A stretch of DNA of 64,000 nucleotides, from NCBI RefSeq assembly GCF_014489415.1, contig NZ_CP060822.1, positions 3,846,737 through 3,910,736 on the forward strand. Direction: 5' to 3'. Under the pieces are notes generated by a model that had not been told where the DNA came from, did not search any database, and saw nothing but the letters and a program-made list of their open reading frames with translations. Both the position numbers and the translations under genes were made by a program. The DNA comes from Cylindrospermopsis curvispora GIHE-G1 (GTDB taxonomy: Bacteria > Cyanobacteriota > Cyanobacteriia > Cyanobacteriales > Nostocaceae). Every line of letters starts with the position of its first letter. Positions within the stretch are counted from its first letter, which is position 1. This document shows positions 1-7,733 of the stretch, piece by piece.

Positions 1-892
1 GTTGATTGACAAAGAATAACCCATTTAAATTAGCTTGCTGCACTGGTGGTAATTGAGTTTTAGCAATGTTGGGATTCGGTTGCCAATCACCCAGTTTAGT
101 CTCAATCAGAGAGCGCATTTTTTTCGGGTTAAAATCCCCCACAATTCCCAGGATTATGTTATTAGGATGGAAATATTGCCCATAAAAGTTAATCACATCT
201 TCTCGCTGAATTTTATCGAGAGTTGCATATTCTATAGTGCGTGCATAGGGGCTATTTTCACCATAGATTAATTTGCGAAACTCCCGACTGGCAATATTGT
301 CAGAATCATCATTGCGACGGGCAATACTTCCCCTAATTTGAGTTTTAATCAATTCCAACTTTTCTGGAGCAAAAGCTGGTTCTCGTAAGACTTCTGCAAA
401 CAACCCGAACACAGTTTCTAAATCTTCAGTTAAACTTTCAAAACTCGCAGTTCCACTGCTTTCATTAATGTCAGTTTCTACGGATGCTGCTCTTTGTTCC
501 AAAATTTCATTTAGTTGATCCGGCGAATGTTTGTCAGTTCCTCCAATGCGCATCAGTGAACCTACAATGTCACCCAAACCAACTTTATCTCCCGCTTCCC
601 AACGACTACCAGTCTTAATTAGGGTTGTTCCACTAACTAAGGGTAATTCATGATCCTCCATTAAATAGACGACTAAACCGTTGTTTAATTGGAATCGCTC
701 ATACTTTGGCAGTTTAATTCCCGGTAAAGAATTGAATTGTAAGTCGCTATAATGCTTCGCCGCTGCTGTTGCTACCCTTGAGAAATTCAAGGTCAATAAT
801 AAGGCAATTACTACTGCGAAAAATAATTGCCAACTTTTACCCAACTTGGGGAAAATATTGCGTGAAAATTTCAATTTTTTACTCCTGACCAT
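1..892 (-). CDS. M16 family peptidase-like protein, non-catalytic type (partial, 3' end outside window)
   Basis: Open on the minus strand from an ATG at 892 to the left edge with no stop, so the C-terminal part is missing. It begins with a basic stretch and a hydrophobic segment (LFFAVVIALLLTLNF) ending near an Ala-rich site, which reads as a signal peptide or anchor. The following domain matches the M16 (pitrilysin/processing-peptidase) fold, but where an active member has HxxEH this one has DIVGS. The zinc site is therefore absent. It lies 21 bp downstream of an HxxEH-bearing M16 gene on the same strand. Active and inactive M16 partners commonly work as a pair, so an exported proteolytic heterodimer is the likely role (inference). 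Confidence 0.85.
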   Translation of the reverse strand, partial: MVRSKKLKFSRNIFPKLGKSWQLFFAVVIALLLTLNFSRVATAAAKHYSDLQFNSLPGIKLPKYERFQLNNGLVVYLMEDHELPLVSGTTLIKTGSRWEAGDKVGLGDIVGSLMRIGGTDKHSPDQLNEILEQRAASVETDINESSGTASFESLTEDLETVFGLFAEVLREPAFAPEKLELIKTQIRGSIARRNDDSDNIASREFRKLIYGENSPYARTIEYATLDKIQREDVINFYGQYFHPNNIILGIVGDFNPKKMRSLIETKLGDWQPNPNIAKTQLPPVQQANLNGLFFVNQ

Positions 893-913
893 GATTTTTT
901 TCTTCCTCTCTAC

Positions 914-2461
914 CTATGATTTTTGGGAAAGTAATTTACCAATTGTGCGATTTTCCGCTGTGAAGGTTGATTGTGCTACTCTTTTAATATCCGCAGGAGT
1001 AACCTTTGTAATGTCATCCAATTGCTTGAATAAATTCCGCCAAGAACCGGTTTTTACTTCATATTCCAATAGTTGCTGTGCCATACCCATATTGGAATCT
1101 AAACTCCTCAGTAAACCCGCCCTGGCTTGTGTTTTGACTCGCTCTAATTCTTTCTCAGATACGAGCTGGGTTTGTAATTTGGTAATTTCCTGACCTAGGG
1201 CGATCGCCAGTTCATCTACTGTATGACCTGGCGCTGTCAGGGCATAAAATAACATTAAATTAGGATACTTATCTCCTGGAAAACCACTAATTCCCTCCGC
1301 CACCAAAGCCACTCTTTGGGTTTCAATCAAGGATTTATACAGTCGTGAAGTCCTACCATCACTTAGTAAACTGCTAATAATATCGTAAACAGCATTATCA
1401 GGGTCAGTGATACTGGGACGATGATAGCCCTCCAAATACCAAGGTTGGGAGGGTAGTTCTATTGTAATTTCTCTGGTACTGGTTTGTTTGGGTTCAGGAG
1501 TAATTTTAGCTTGTGCTTTCGGTTTAGCTGCATATCTACCAAAATAAATTTTGGCCAATCTTTTAACCTGATTAGGGTTAACATCACCAACCACCGCAAT
1601 GGTTAAATTACTGGGAACATAATAGTTGTTAAAAAACTCCCTCACATTAGCTGGAGAAAGGTTACGAATATCTTCATCATAACCAATAACAGGTCTCCGG
1701 TAAGGGTGAACTTTAAAAGCAACATCGGTGAATTTTTCCACCATTAACCCTACGGGAGAATTTTCTACCCGCATTCGTCTTTCTTCTAAAATCACATCCC
1801 TTTCTTTATAAAATTCTCGGAATACCGGTTCTAAAAATCTTTCTGATTCCAGAGACATCCACAGCTCCAATTTATTGGCGGGAAAACTATAAAAGTAACG
1901 GGTTGCTTCACTAGAAGTATTAGCATTTAAACCCACACCTCCAGCTTGTTCAACTATTTGACCCATTTCATTTTGTTTCACCAATTTCCCAGCTTGAGCT
2001 TCTACGGTTTTGAACTCTTTTTTTAGCTTTTCTAGCTCTTCCGTTCTATTTTCACTCTTGGCAGCTCTAATTTGACTATCTAATTGCTCTAATTTATCTA
2101 ATAATGGCTTCTCCGCTTTGTAGTTTTTTGTACCAATGCGCTTAGTTCCCTTAAAAGCTAAGTGTTCTAAAAAATGAGCTACCCCTGTCTGTCCATCTGG
2201 TTCATCTATCCCACCAACATTTGCATAAGTGAGAAAAGAAACCACGGGTGCTTGATGTCTTTCCAAAACAATAAACTTTAGACCATTATCTAAAGTAAAC
2301 TCTGTTAGCTGCTTAACAACCCGATCTAAATAGGGCTTAATCGAACTTTGATTACCTTGTAGGGCGATCGCTGTTTGAATGGGAAAATTACCAGAAAATA
2401 ACAGAAATGCTAGGGTTATTACCAGAAAACGGCTCATACAAGTCAAAATCCAATGGCTCAT
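914..2461 (-). CDS. M16 family zinc peptidase (catalytic partner)
   Basis: 515 residues. An N-terminal hydrophobic segment (about residues 9-33) looks like a signal peptide. The zinc motif HFLEH is at residues 96-100, and the downstream acidic segment RDVILEERRMR carries the expected third-ligand region. The middle portion (EITIELPSQPWYLEGYHRP) begins the second M16 lobe. A charged insertion of roughly 50 residues after the motif (LLDKLEQLDSQIRAAK...) is likely helical. It is the first gene of a two-gene unit with the zinc-less M16 gene at 1-892 and is divergent from a TetR regulator 150 bp away. The substrate cannot be told from sequence. Confidence 0.92.
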   Translation of the reverse strand: MSHWILTCMSRFLVITLAFLLFSGNFPIQTAIALQGNQSSIKPYLDRVVKQLTEFTLDNGLKFIVLERHQAPVVSFLTYANVGGIDEPDGQTGVAHFLEHLAFKGTKRIGTKNYKAEKPLLDKLEQLDSQIRAAKSENRTEELEKLKKEFKTVEAQAGKLVKQNEMGQIVEQAGGVGLNANTSSEATRYFYSFPANKLELWMSLESERFLEPVFREFYKERDVILEERRMRVENSPVGLMVEKFTDVAFKVHPYRRPVIGYDEDIRNLSPANVREFFNNYYVPSNLTIAVVGDVNPNQVKRLAKIYFGRYAAKPKAQAKITPEPKQTSTREITIELPSQPWYLEGYHRPSITDPDNAVYDIISSLLSDGRTSRLYKSLIETQRVALVAEGISGFPGDKYPNLMLFYALTAPGHTVDELAIALGQEITKLQTQLVSEKELERVKTQARAGLLRSLDSNMGMAQQLLEYEVKTGSWRNLFKQLDDITKVTPADIKRVAQSTFTAENRTIGKLLSQKS

Positions 2462-2614
2462 AGCAAAAATTCAACTAAATTTACACTTCTTTAAAATTCG
2501 GGTCAGTTAGCAAACAAAGCATTAATCTTCTATTAAGCTTTCTGTGCTTCCTAACTTTCATGTTAGACAATGCAGATAAAATTCGTGTTCCCTAACACAC
2601 ACCGAATAACTACT

Positions 2615-3241
2615 ATGCCAGTTTCTCATTATTCCTCCCCTTCAGAAACTCAAACCCGTAGCCGCATTCTTATAGCAGCATTGCGTTTATTTGCTTCCCA
2701 GGGATTTGATGGCACTACCACCCGTGATTTAGCCCACGCTGCAGGAGTTGCTGAGGGTACACTCTTTCGTCATTTTGCCAATAAAAAGGCAATTCTGGTA
2801 GAGGTAGCAACCAATGGTTGGGTAGAAATTCTCACGGACCTACTGACAGAATTGAGTGAAATGGGTAGTTATAAAGCCATAGCTCAGGTTATGCGTCGCA
2901 GAATGTGGAACATGCAAAAGAATGTTGATTTGATGCGAGTTTGTTTCATGGAGGTACAGTTTCATCCAGATTTGCAGGATCGCATCCAAACTGAGGTGAT
3001 TGATAAAATGACCAGTGTTGCAGAAGCATTTTTCCAAACCGCCATGGATAGAGGTGTCTATCGTCAAATGGATGCTAAATTGGTTGCTAAAGTATTTTTA
3101 GGAATGTTCGCGATCGCAGGTTTTTCTCATCAAACCCTAATTGATCCCAATGCGTCTCCCCAGGACATGCAACAAATGGCTGAGGGTTTAGCAGATATCT
3201 TTTTAAATGGAGTTTTGGTTAAGGAATCCACAATTCAATAA
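2615..3241 (+). CDS. TetR/AcrR family transcriptional regulator
   Basis: About 208 residues from the ATG at 2615; an in-frame ATG at 2570 would add 15 residues. I prefer 2615 because the typical TetR start follows directly (TQTRSRILIAALRLFASQGF). The helix-turn-helix is the segment GTTTRDLAHAAGVAEGTLFRHFANK. The C-terminal ligand/dimer domain is helical and not family-specific. It is divergent from the M16 pair, so control of those genes or of itself from the 2462-2614 interval is plausible. The ligand and target genes are unknown. Confidence 0.9.
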   Translation: MPVSHYSSPSETQTRSRILIAALRLFASQGFDGTTTRDLAHAAGVAEGTLFRHFANKKAILVEVATNGWVEILTDLLTELSEMGSYKAIAQVMRRRMWNMQKNVDLMRVCFMEVQFHPDLQDRIQTEVIDKMTSVAEAFFQTAMDRGVYRQMDAKLVAKVFLGMFAIAGFSHQTLIDPNASPQDMQQMAEGLADIFLNGVLVKESTIQ

Positions 3242-3311
3242 TAATTCTCATCGAGAATCTGCTCAGTGGAAAAAGGACACTTTTCTGGGTAATCATCCTG
3301 GGAATGAACAC

Positions 3312-3454
3312 TTACACTAAACCCGCTCTTTGACCCTCTCTAATCGCTAATTTTCTAGCATCGGGATATGCTTCCCATAGCGCTTTCTCCCAGAAATAAA
3401 TGAACATGGTCTGGAGCAACCTCAAGAGCGAGGATATCCCAGTCTTTTTCTTTA
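3312..3454 (-). pseudogene. Mosaic remnant: IS200 transposase fragment fused to a DUF29-like tail
   Basis: On the minus strand, 3454 to about 3396 encodes KEKDWDILALEVAPDHVHLF, an internal piece of an IS200/IS605 TnpA (the HVH is part of the HuH metal site). The DNA matches the tnpA at 29079-29130 almost base for base. Directly after it, in another frame, is WEAYPDARKLAIRE, which resembles the C-terminal end of DUF29 proteins. Neither part is a full gene and both are closed by stops. I read this as insertion followed by deletion, leaving a scar. The IS part is well supported; the DUF29 part is weaker. Confidence 0.65.
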
Positions 3455-3615
3455 TAACTATTAGCACCTTGAAGACCCAAGCACAAGCACTTAAAGTCAA
3501 CTGCGATGGTTTTGTAGGAGTCCTGGTCAAAGTTACCAAAATTTAGTAAAATCATTTTGTAAGTCAGCAAAACCAAGAGTAGCTTTCTACAGCACCAATT
3601 TATGGGAGACCGAAA

Positions 3616-4047
3616 ATGGAAGAACTGCTAGAACTCAAAACATTGTTAACTCAAGGAAAAGTTCTTGATGCTCTGGTCTTGGTGGAGGAAATGACCGAGA
3701 TGAGTAAAGATGACAAGATCAATAAAATTTACAGTTTTGCAGTTATTCTCATACTACATCTAATTAAACGGCAAGTAGAACAACGGACGACTCGTTCCTG
3801 GGATATTTCTATTTCTAATGCAGTTCGTCAAATTAATCGCACTAATAAACGCCGAAAGGTAAACGGTTACTATTTAAGTGGTTCTGAATTAAAAGCAGCT
3901 CTTGCAGATGCCTATTATTCCGCACTAGATGGTGCTTCCTTGGAAGCTTTTGAAGGTCGTTATTCTAGTGAGGAATTAGCTGAGAGAATTGATTATTGTC
4001 GTCTAATGAAAGATGCTTGGGATTTGATCTCAAAGCAACAAAATTAG
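3616..4047 (+). CDS. DUF29-like conserved hypothetical protein
   Basis: 143 residues with a GGGAG ribosome-binding site upstream of the ATG. The pattern LTQGKVLDALVLVEEM...FAVILILHLIKRQVEQRTTRSWDISI resembles the core of DUF29 proteins, a family expanded in cyanobacteria with unknown function. No transmembrane segment or catalytic motif is visible. It sits beside a probable DUF29 remnant (3312-3454), so it may be the survivor of a tandem pair. The function is not known. Confidence 0.75.
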   Translation: MEELLELKTLLTQGKVLDALVLVEEMTEMSKDDKINKIYSFAVILILHLIKRQVEQRTTRSWDISISNAVRQINRTNKRRKVNGYYLSGSELKAALADAYYSALDGASLEAFEGRYSSEELAERIDYCRLMKDAWDLISKQQN

Positions 4048-4057
4048 TCGGACGAAA

Positions 4058-4134
4058 AGTCAACCCATGGGGGTGTTGGATTAAACTCAACCTACATTAA
4101 TCTTATATTTAATTCCACTGACCCACTTAATTCC
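4058..4134 (-). repeat. MITE-like intergenic repeat, copy 1
   Basis: Read on the minus strand this begins TAAGTGGGT and continues GGAATTAAATATAAGAT and a CCCATGGGTT block. The first part is shared with the repeat at 7668-7733, and the CATGGGTT block with 5069-5150 and 15781-15865. It lies in the otherwise gene-free 4048-4397 interval upstream of sodB. Confidence 0.6.
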
Positions 4135-4278
4135 ATGCTTTTTTACTCTTCCATTTTATCTTTACATAGTTTGGTCTTTTAACGCCAACTTACTTACTAC
4201 GTCTACGTTAGTAGATTTTAGTAGGTTTTGTCAAAAGGTTTGGTCGACTTCCCTCCTGTCAAAACATGTAGAGTGTTA

Positions 4279-4307
4279 TTGTATTTTTTGATAATTTCTG
4301 TTATAAT
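4279..4307 (+). promoter_or_regulatory. Predicted sigma70-type promoter of sodB
   Basis: TTGTAT at 4279-4284 and a perfect TATAAT at 4302-4307 are separated by exactly 17 bases. Transcription should start near 4314, about 85 bases upstream of the sodB ATG. Confidence 0.6.
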
Positions 4308-4397
4308 TGCGGGGAGTGGCCACACAGCTTGGGATTTCTCTAGCCAAGGTGGGACAATAGCTCACGCTGGAAAACCATAAAGAGAGGATTTGAAAAA

Positions 4398-4994
4398 ATG
4401 GCATTTACACAGCTTCCTTTACCATACGACTTTAACGCTTTAGAAAGTTACGGCATGAAAGCTGAAACCTTTGAATACCATTATGGTAAGCATCACAAAG
4501 CATACGTAGACAACCTAAACAAGCTAACTGAAGGTACAGATTTGGCGGATAAGTCTCTGGAAGAAGTAATCCAAATTTCCTTCAAAGATGCATCTAAAGC
4601 TGGGGTTTTCAACAATGCAGCACAGGTTTGGAACCATACTTTCTTTTGGAATTCGCTTAAACCTGCAGGTGGCGGTGTCCCTACCGGAGTATTAGCAGAC
4701 AGAATTAGTCAAGACTTTGGTAGTTTTGACAAATTTAAAGAAGAATTTTCCACAGCAGCAGCAACTCAATTCGGCAGTGGTTGGGCTTGGTTAGTTGATG
4801 ATGGTGGTACGCTCAAAGTAATCAAAACACCAAACGCCGAAAACCCTCTAGTACACGGTAAAAAACCACTCTTAACCATTGATGTATGGGAACACGCTTA
4901 CTATATAGACTTTAGAAATGCGCGTCCAGCATTCATCAAAAACTTCTTAGACAATTTAGCCAACTGGGAATTTGCTGCTGCAAATTTAGGCTAA
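4398..4994 (+). CDS. sodB: Superoxide dismutase [Fe]
   Basis: 198 residues, the usual length for bacterial Fe-SOD. It dismutates superoxide in the cytosol. Metal-ligand regions are visible in order: FEYHYGKHHKAYVDN near residue 28, the AAQVWNHTFFW segment, and DVWEHAYYIDF near the C-terminus. The Gln in AAQxWNHTFFW and the FGSGWAW motif fit the Fe-dependent branch. There is no signal peptide. An AGAGAGGA ribosome-binding site precedes the ATG, and a strong promoter lies about 100 bases upstream. It is monocistronic and followed by a hairpin at 5036-5069. Confidence 0.97.
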   Translation: MAFTQLPLPYDFNALESYGMKAETFEYHYGKHHKAYVDNLNKLTEGTDLADKSLEEVIQISFKDASKAGVFNNAAQVWNHTFFWNSLKPAGGGVPTGVLADRISQDFGSFDKFKEEFSTAAATQFGSGWAWLVDDGGTLKVIKTPNAENPLVHGKKPLLTIDVWEHAYYIDFRNARPAFIKNFLDNLANWEFAAANLG

Positions 4995-5035
4995 GTCTGA
5001 TAAGACATTAATAATAAAAAGTTAAAGCTTTTAAG

Positions 5036-5069
5036 CGTTCATGTTATAGCTACAGCTATAAGATGAACG
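5036..5069. terminator. Strong hairpin downstream of sodB, possible terminator
   Basis: Two 15-base arms (CGTTCATGTTATAGC and GCTATAAGATGAACG) pair with a single mismatch around a TACA loop. There is no clear U-tract on either side, so it could be a rho-independent-like stop, an mRNA-stabilising 3' end, or a repeat arm. It abuts the MITE-like copy at 5069. Confidence 0.5.
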
Positions 5070-5150
5070 TAGGTTGGGCTGAAGTATGAAACCCAAAGTC
5101 CGCATGGGTTACCCTAAGCCATCCTACAAATAATTGTGCCTCCCTAATTA
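5069..5150 (+). repeat. MITE-like intergenic repeat, copy 2
   Basis: It contains GGGCTGAAGTATGAAACCC, CCGCATGGGTT and ends CTACAAATAATTGTGCCTCC. The same blocks occur in the same order and orientation at 15781-15865, so the 5180-15195 gene block lies between two direct copies. Confidence 0.7.
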
Positions 5151-5179
5151 GAGGTTGGGTAAATAATTGAGAGGACAAT

Positions 5180-7609
5180 TTAACCCTGAAGCAGATTAGC
5201 TATGCCATCTTCTGTTGAGCGTCCTTCAATTAACTCCTGAAAATAGTGATTTAATGGTCTTTCAGAACTAATTGTTTTCAAAATAATCCTATCATTTTGA
5301 AATTTGTCAATAACTCTCAAGGCTAGGTGAAATTCTGCCGAATTTGGGTGACAGAAATTTGCGTCATAAGCGCAAAAAGTTAGCAAGTAAATAAGAGATA
5401 AAAAAGCATTCTGTTTGTATTGGAACTCGAAATCTCCATAGTGTCTAGTTAGTAAATAGTTGATAATTTTTGTAAAATGTTCCAGGTATAGACGAGAAGT
5501 TAACAAGGTGTTAGAAGGATTATTAAAATCATAGTACCAAAGTAAAATTCTGCCATACCCCCACAAGTATTGACTTGTTTCAGATGTATATTGTAAGTCA
5601 AATAATTGGAAATATCTTTGTTGTAGTTGTTCAGTTACAGCGATTCTTGATAAACACTGTAAATACTCATTTGACACGTTTTTGTCCCTTCCACTATTAT
5701 CAATAATTAATTTCACCTGAGAGTCAGAAAATAAACTATCTGACATATCTCGTGAACATATAAATTGTGAGAATTGATATAATTTACCAGTAAGAATTAT
5801 TGCATTAGTCAGTAAATTTTTCTGGTGGTAACTTACAGGTCTATTGTGTCTTAGATATTGATTAGTCGTAGTAATCATAAAATCAATTACTCTGTCAAAT
5901 TGAGAATTTGTTAATTTTCGTTTCAACCCTGTAACAATCTCCTCATCCTCAATGGATGAAACCTCGATAAATTGTAGTAAATCAGGATTCTGTCTGTGTC
6001 CTAAGTGTTGATAAGCTTGTCTGAAACTTGTACTTAGTTGTTCGTAAGTTCGACTATTAATGACATTTAATTGAGAGATTTGATTTAAAGAATTCATAAA
6101 ATTTCCAAGAGCTACACTTGCGTTCAAACGTCTAATTTGAGACAGAGATCTTTGTTGACGATTTTCACTGATTCTGGAGGGGGGGATGTAGCTATAAGAG
6201 ACATTAACCCTGTTGACCAAACTAGTTTTAATAGTATATTGGTTTTGCAAATCTTTAACTTCCAGTCTAGGAAAAGATCCTGGTTGTAGATAAAACAGAA
6301 TTTGTACTAAGACTTCCTGATCATTTTGGTTGCTGTGATGATTGTGATAGTTTTCAATATCAATTCTGTAATCCTGGGGAACACCATTGATAGAGTAATC
6401 AGAACCATTGACTCTAATTGGTAAATTAGCACTATTTCTACCACGGGGAATTTTCACAAAGTCTTGATCTCTACTAGCTATTCTTCCTGTTAAGACTGTA
6501 AGCTTACCTTCATAAGAAATAGCATCTCTTTCATCAGATAACTCAATCCATACTTCCTGTCCATCAATAGCTATAGCGAACTCAATTCGATCTAAATAAA
6601 TTCCAAACAAGGGAAACCCCAGCTGATTTTTTTGGATCCATATCTCTGAAAACCTTTGGATTTGAGGTGTGAAACAAATAAAGTTAGATAAATGCAGGTA
6701 GGAAATTTTCTCAAAAATATTATATTGACTGATTAAGACAAACTGGTATTGGGGATACTGGGTAGTAAGTTGATTGACAAGGTTAATATCCGGTTGAATT
6801 TGCTGGTAAACAATATTAGCAATATCGAGTATAAGTACAGTGATTCGTTTATAAAAAATTTGGTGGTCATGGTATACTTCGATAATCAAACTTATAGACT
6901 CTTGACCAATTTGAGATTGAACAAATCTAAAAAAATTAATCTTGCGTAAATAATCACCCAGGTGGTTAATGCTTTCCTGATTTGTAGCTAATTGAGGGAA
7001 TTGCTGCTGTAAGAAAAACTCAGCTATGGAATAACATACCCGTAAATATGTTGTTTGAGAATTGCATACACTAGGTAAAGATATCTGATGTCTAGTATCA
7101 AGAATAGGAATTTGGTAAGGACTATTTTCTGGTTGTGTAAAAGTAACTGGAACTAAAGTAGAAATATCAAAACTATCGAAATCAATAAATACTAGTGGTT
7201 TAAATGGTTTAGGGGAGGGGTTATGTAGGTGTCTTTCAAGAATTGCTTCACGGTGACTCCAATAATGATAAGCACTGCTATATAAATAACCGTCCTTAGA
7301 TCCCAGACCATACCTCATACTCAGGGTCATTAAATCCAAAGTATCACTAATGATAAATAAACGTTCCCTATCTCCTCCGCTTAGTTCAGTTCCCATAGAT
7401 AGGAAATTTAACTCCTGGGAATTAATAGTTAACTCAGAAGCAAGAAAATTATTACCTATTGGTGCAGTTAAATAAGGATAATTAGAATATTTATCCAGAA
7501 ACAATTTGTAGTCTCTACTCGATTGAGGAACTATATCAGATTCTTCCTTCACTAAAAAAGTATACTCACAAGCATCAAAATAAGATTGTAAATTAAATAA
7601 TCTAGGCAT
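5180..7609 (-). CDS. Unrecognised 809-residue protein of the McrB-like defence operon
   Basis: I do not recognise this protein. It has no signal peptide, no transmembrane segment and no Walker or nuclease motif. Three regions can be told apart. Residues 1-330 are mixed alpha/beta. Residues about 345-480 are strand-rich and contain LPIRVNGSDYSINGVPQDYR and FYLQPGSFPRLEVKD. The C-terminal half is helical, with hydrophobic repeats such as AFLSLIYLLTFCAYDANF. The middle domain has a faint look of an Hsp70 substrate-binding sandwich, but I could not find Hsp70 phosphate motifs, so that stays a guess. It is the last gene of the operon, separated from the PLD gene by 123 bp that hold a MITE-like repeat. 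It has an AGGA ribosome-binding site of its own. Confidence 0.8.
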   Translation of the reverse strand: MPRLFNLQSYFDACEYTFLVKEESDIVPQSSRDYKLFLDKYSNYPYLTAPIGNNFLASELTINSQELNFLSMGTELSGGDRERLFIISDTLDLMTLSMRYGLGSKDGYLYSSAYHYWSHREAILERHLHNPSPKPFKPLVFIDFDSFDISTLVPVTFTQPENSPYQIPILDTRHQISLPSVCNSQTTYLRVCYSIAEFFLQQQFPQLATNQESINHLGDYLRKINFFRFVQSQIGQESISLIIEVYHDHQIFYKRITVLILDIANIVYQQIQPDINLVNQLTTQYPQYQFVLISQYNIFEKISYLHLSNFICFTPQIQRFSEIWIQKNQLGFPLFGIYLDRIEFAIAIDGQEVWIELSDERDAISYEGKLTVLTGRIASRDQDFVKIPRGRNSANLPIRVNGSDYSINGVPQDYRIDIENYHNHHSNQNDQEVLVQILFYLQPGSFPRLEVKDLQNQYTIKTSLVNRVNVSYSYIPPSRISENRQQRSLSQIRRLNASVALGNFMNSLNQISQLNVINSRTYEQLSTSFRQAYQHLGHRQNPDLLQFIEVSSIEDEEIVTGLKRKLTNSQFDRVIDFMITTTNQYLRHNRPVSYHQKNLLTNAIILTGKLYQFSQFICSRDMSDSLFSDSQVKLIIDNSGRDKNVSNEYLQCLSRIAVTEQLQQRYFQLFDLQYTSETSQYLWGYGRILLWYYDFNNPSNTLLTSRLYLEHFTKIINYLLTRHYGDFEFQYKQNAFLSLIYLLTFCAYDANFCHPNSAEFHLALRVIDKFQNDRIILKTISSERPLNHYFQELIEGRSTEDGIANLLQG

Positions 7610-7667
7610 ATTTTCCTGTTCCTTACTGATTTTAAGTTTTTATGTTTTTTTGAACCTGGTCTAAATT

Positions 7668-7733
7668 AAGTAGGGAGGCACAATTATTTGTAGGTTCATC
7701 TTATATTTAATTCCACCTACCCACTCTCTAAAT
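7668..7733 (-). repeat. MITE-like intergenic repeat, copy 3, inside the defence operon
   Basis: On the plus strand it reads AAGTAGGGAGGCACAATTATTTGTAG and then CTTATATTTAATTCCAC and ACCCACT. The two outer ends of the family are therefore joined directly without the middle CATGGG block. The ends are imperfect inverted repeats (TAAGTAGGG and TAAGTGGG). It lies between the PLD gene stop and the start of the 809-residue gene. Confidence 0.65.

Noticed and set aside
7668..7733. Terminator within the defence operon
   Set aside because: The sequence matches the dispersed MITE-like family and has no stem followed by a U-tract.
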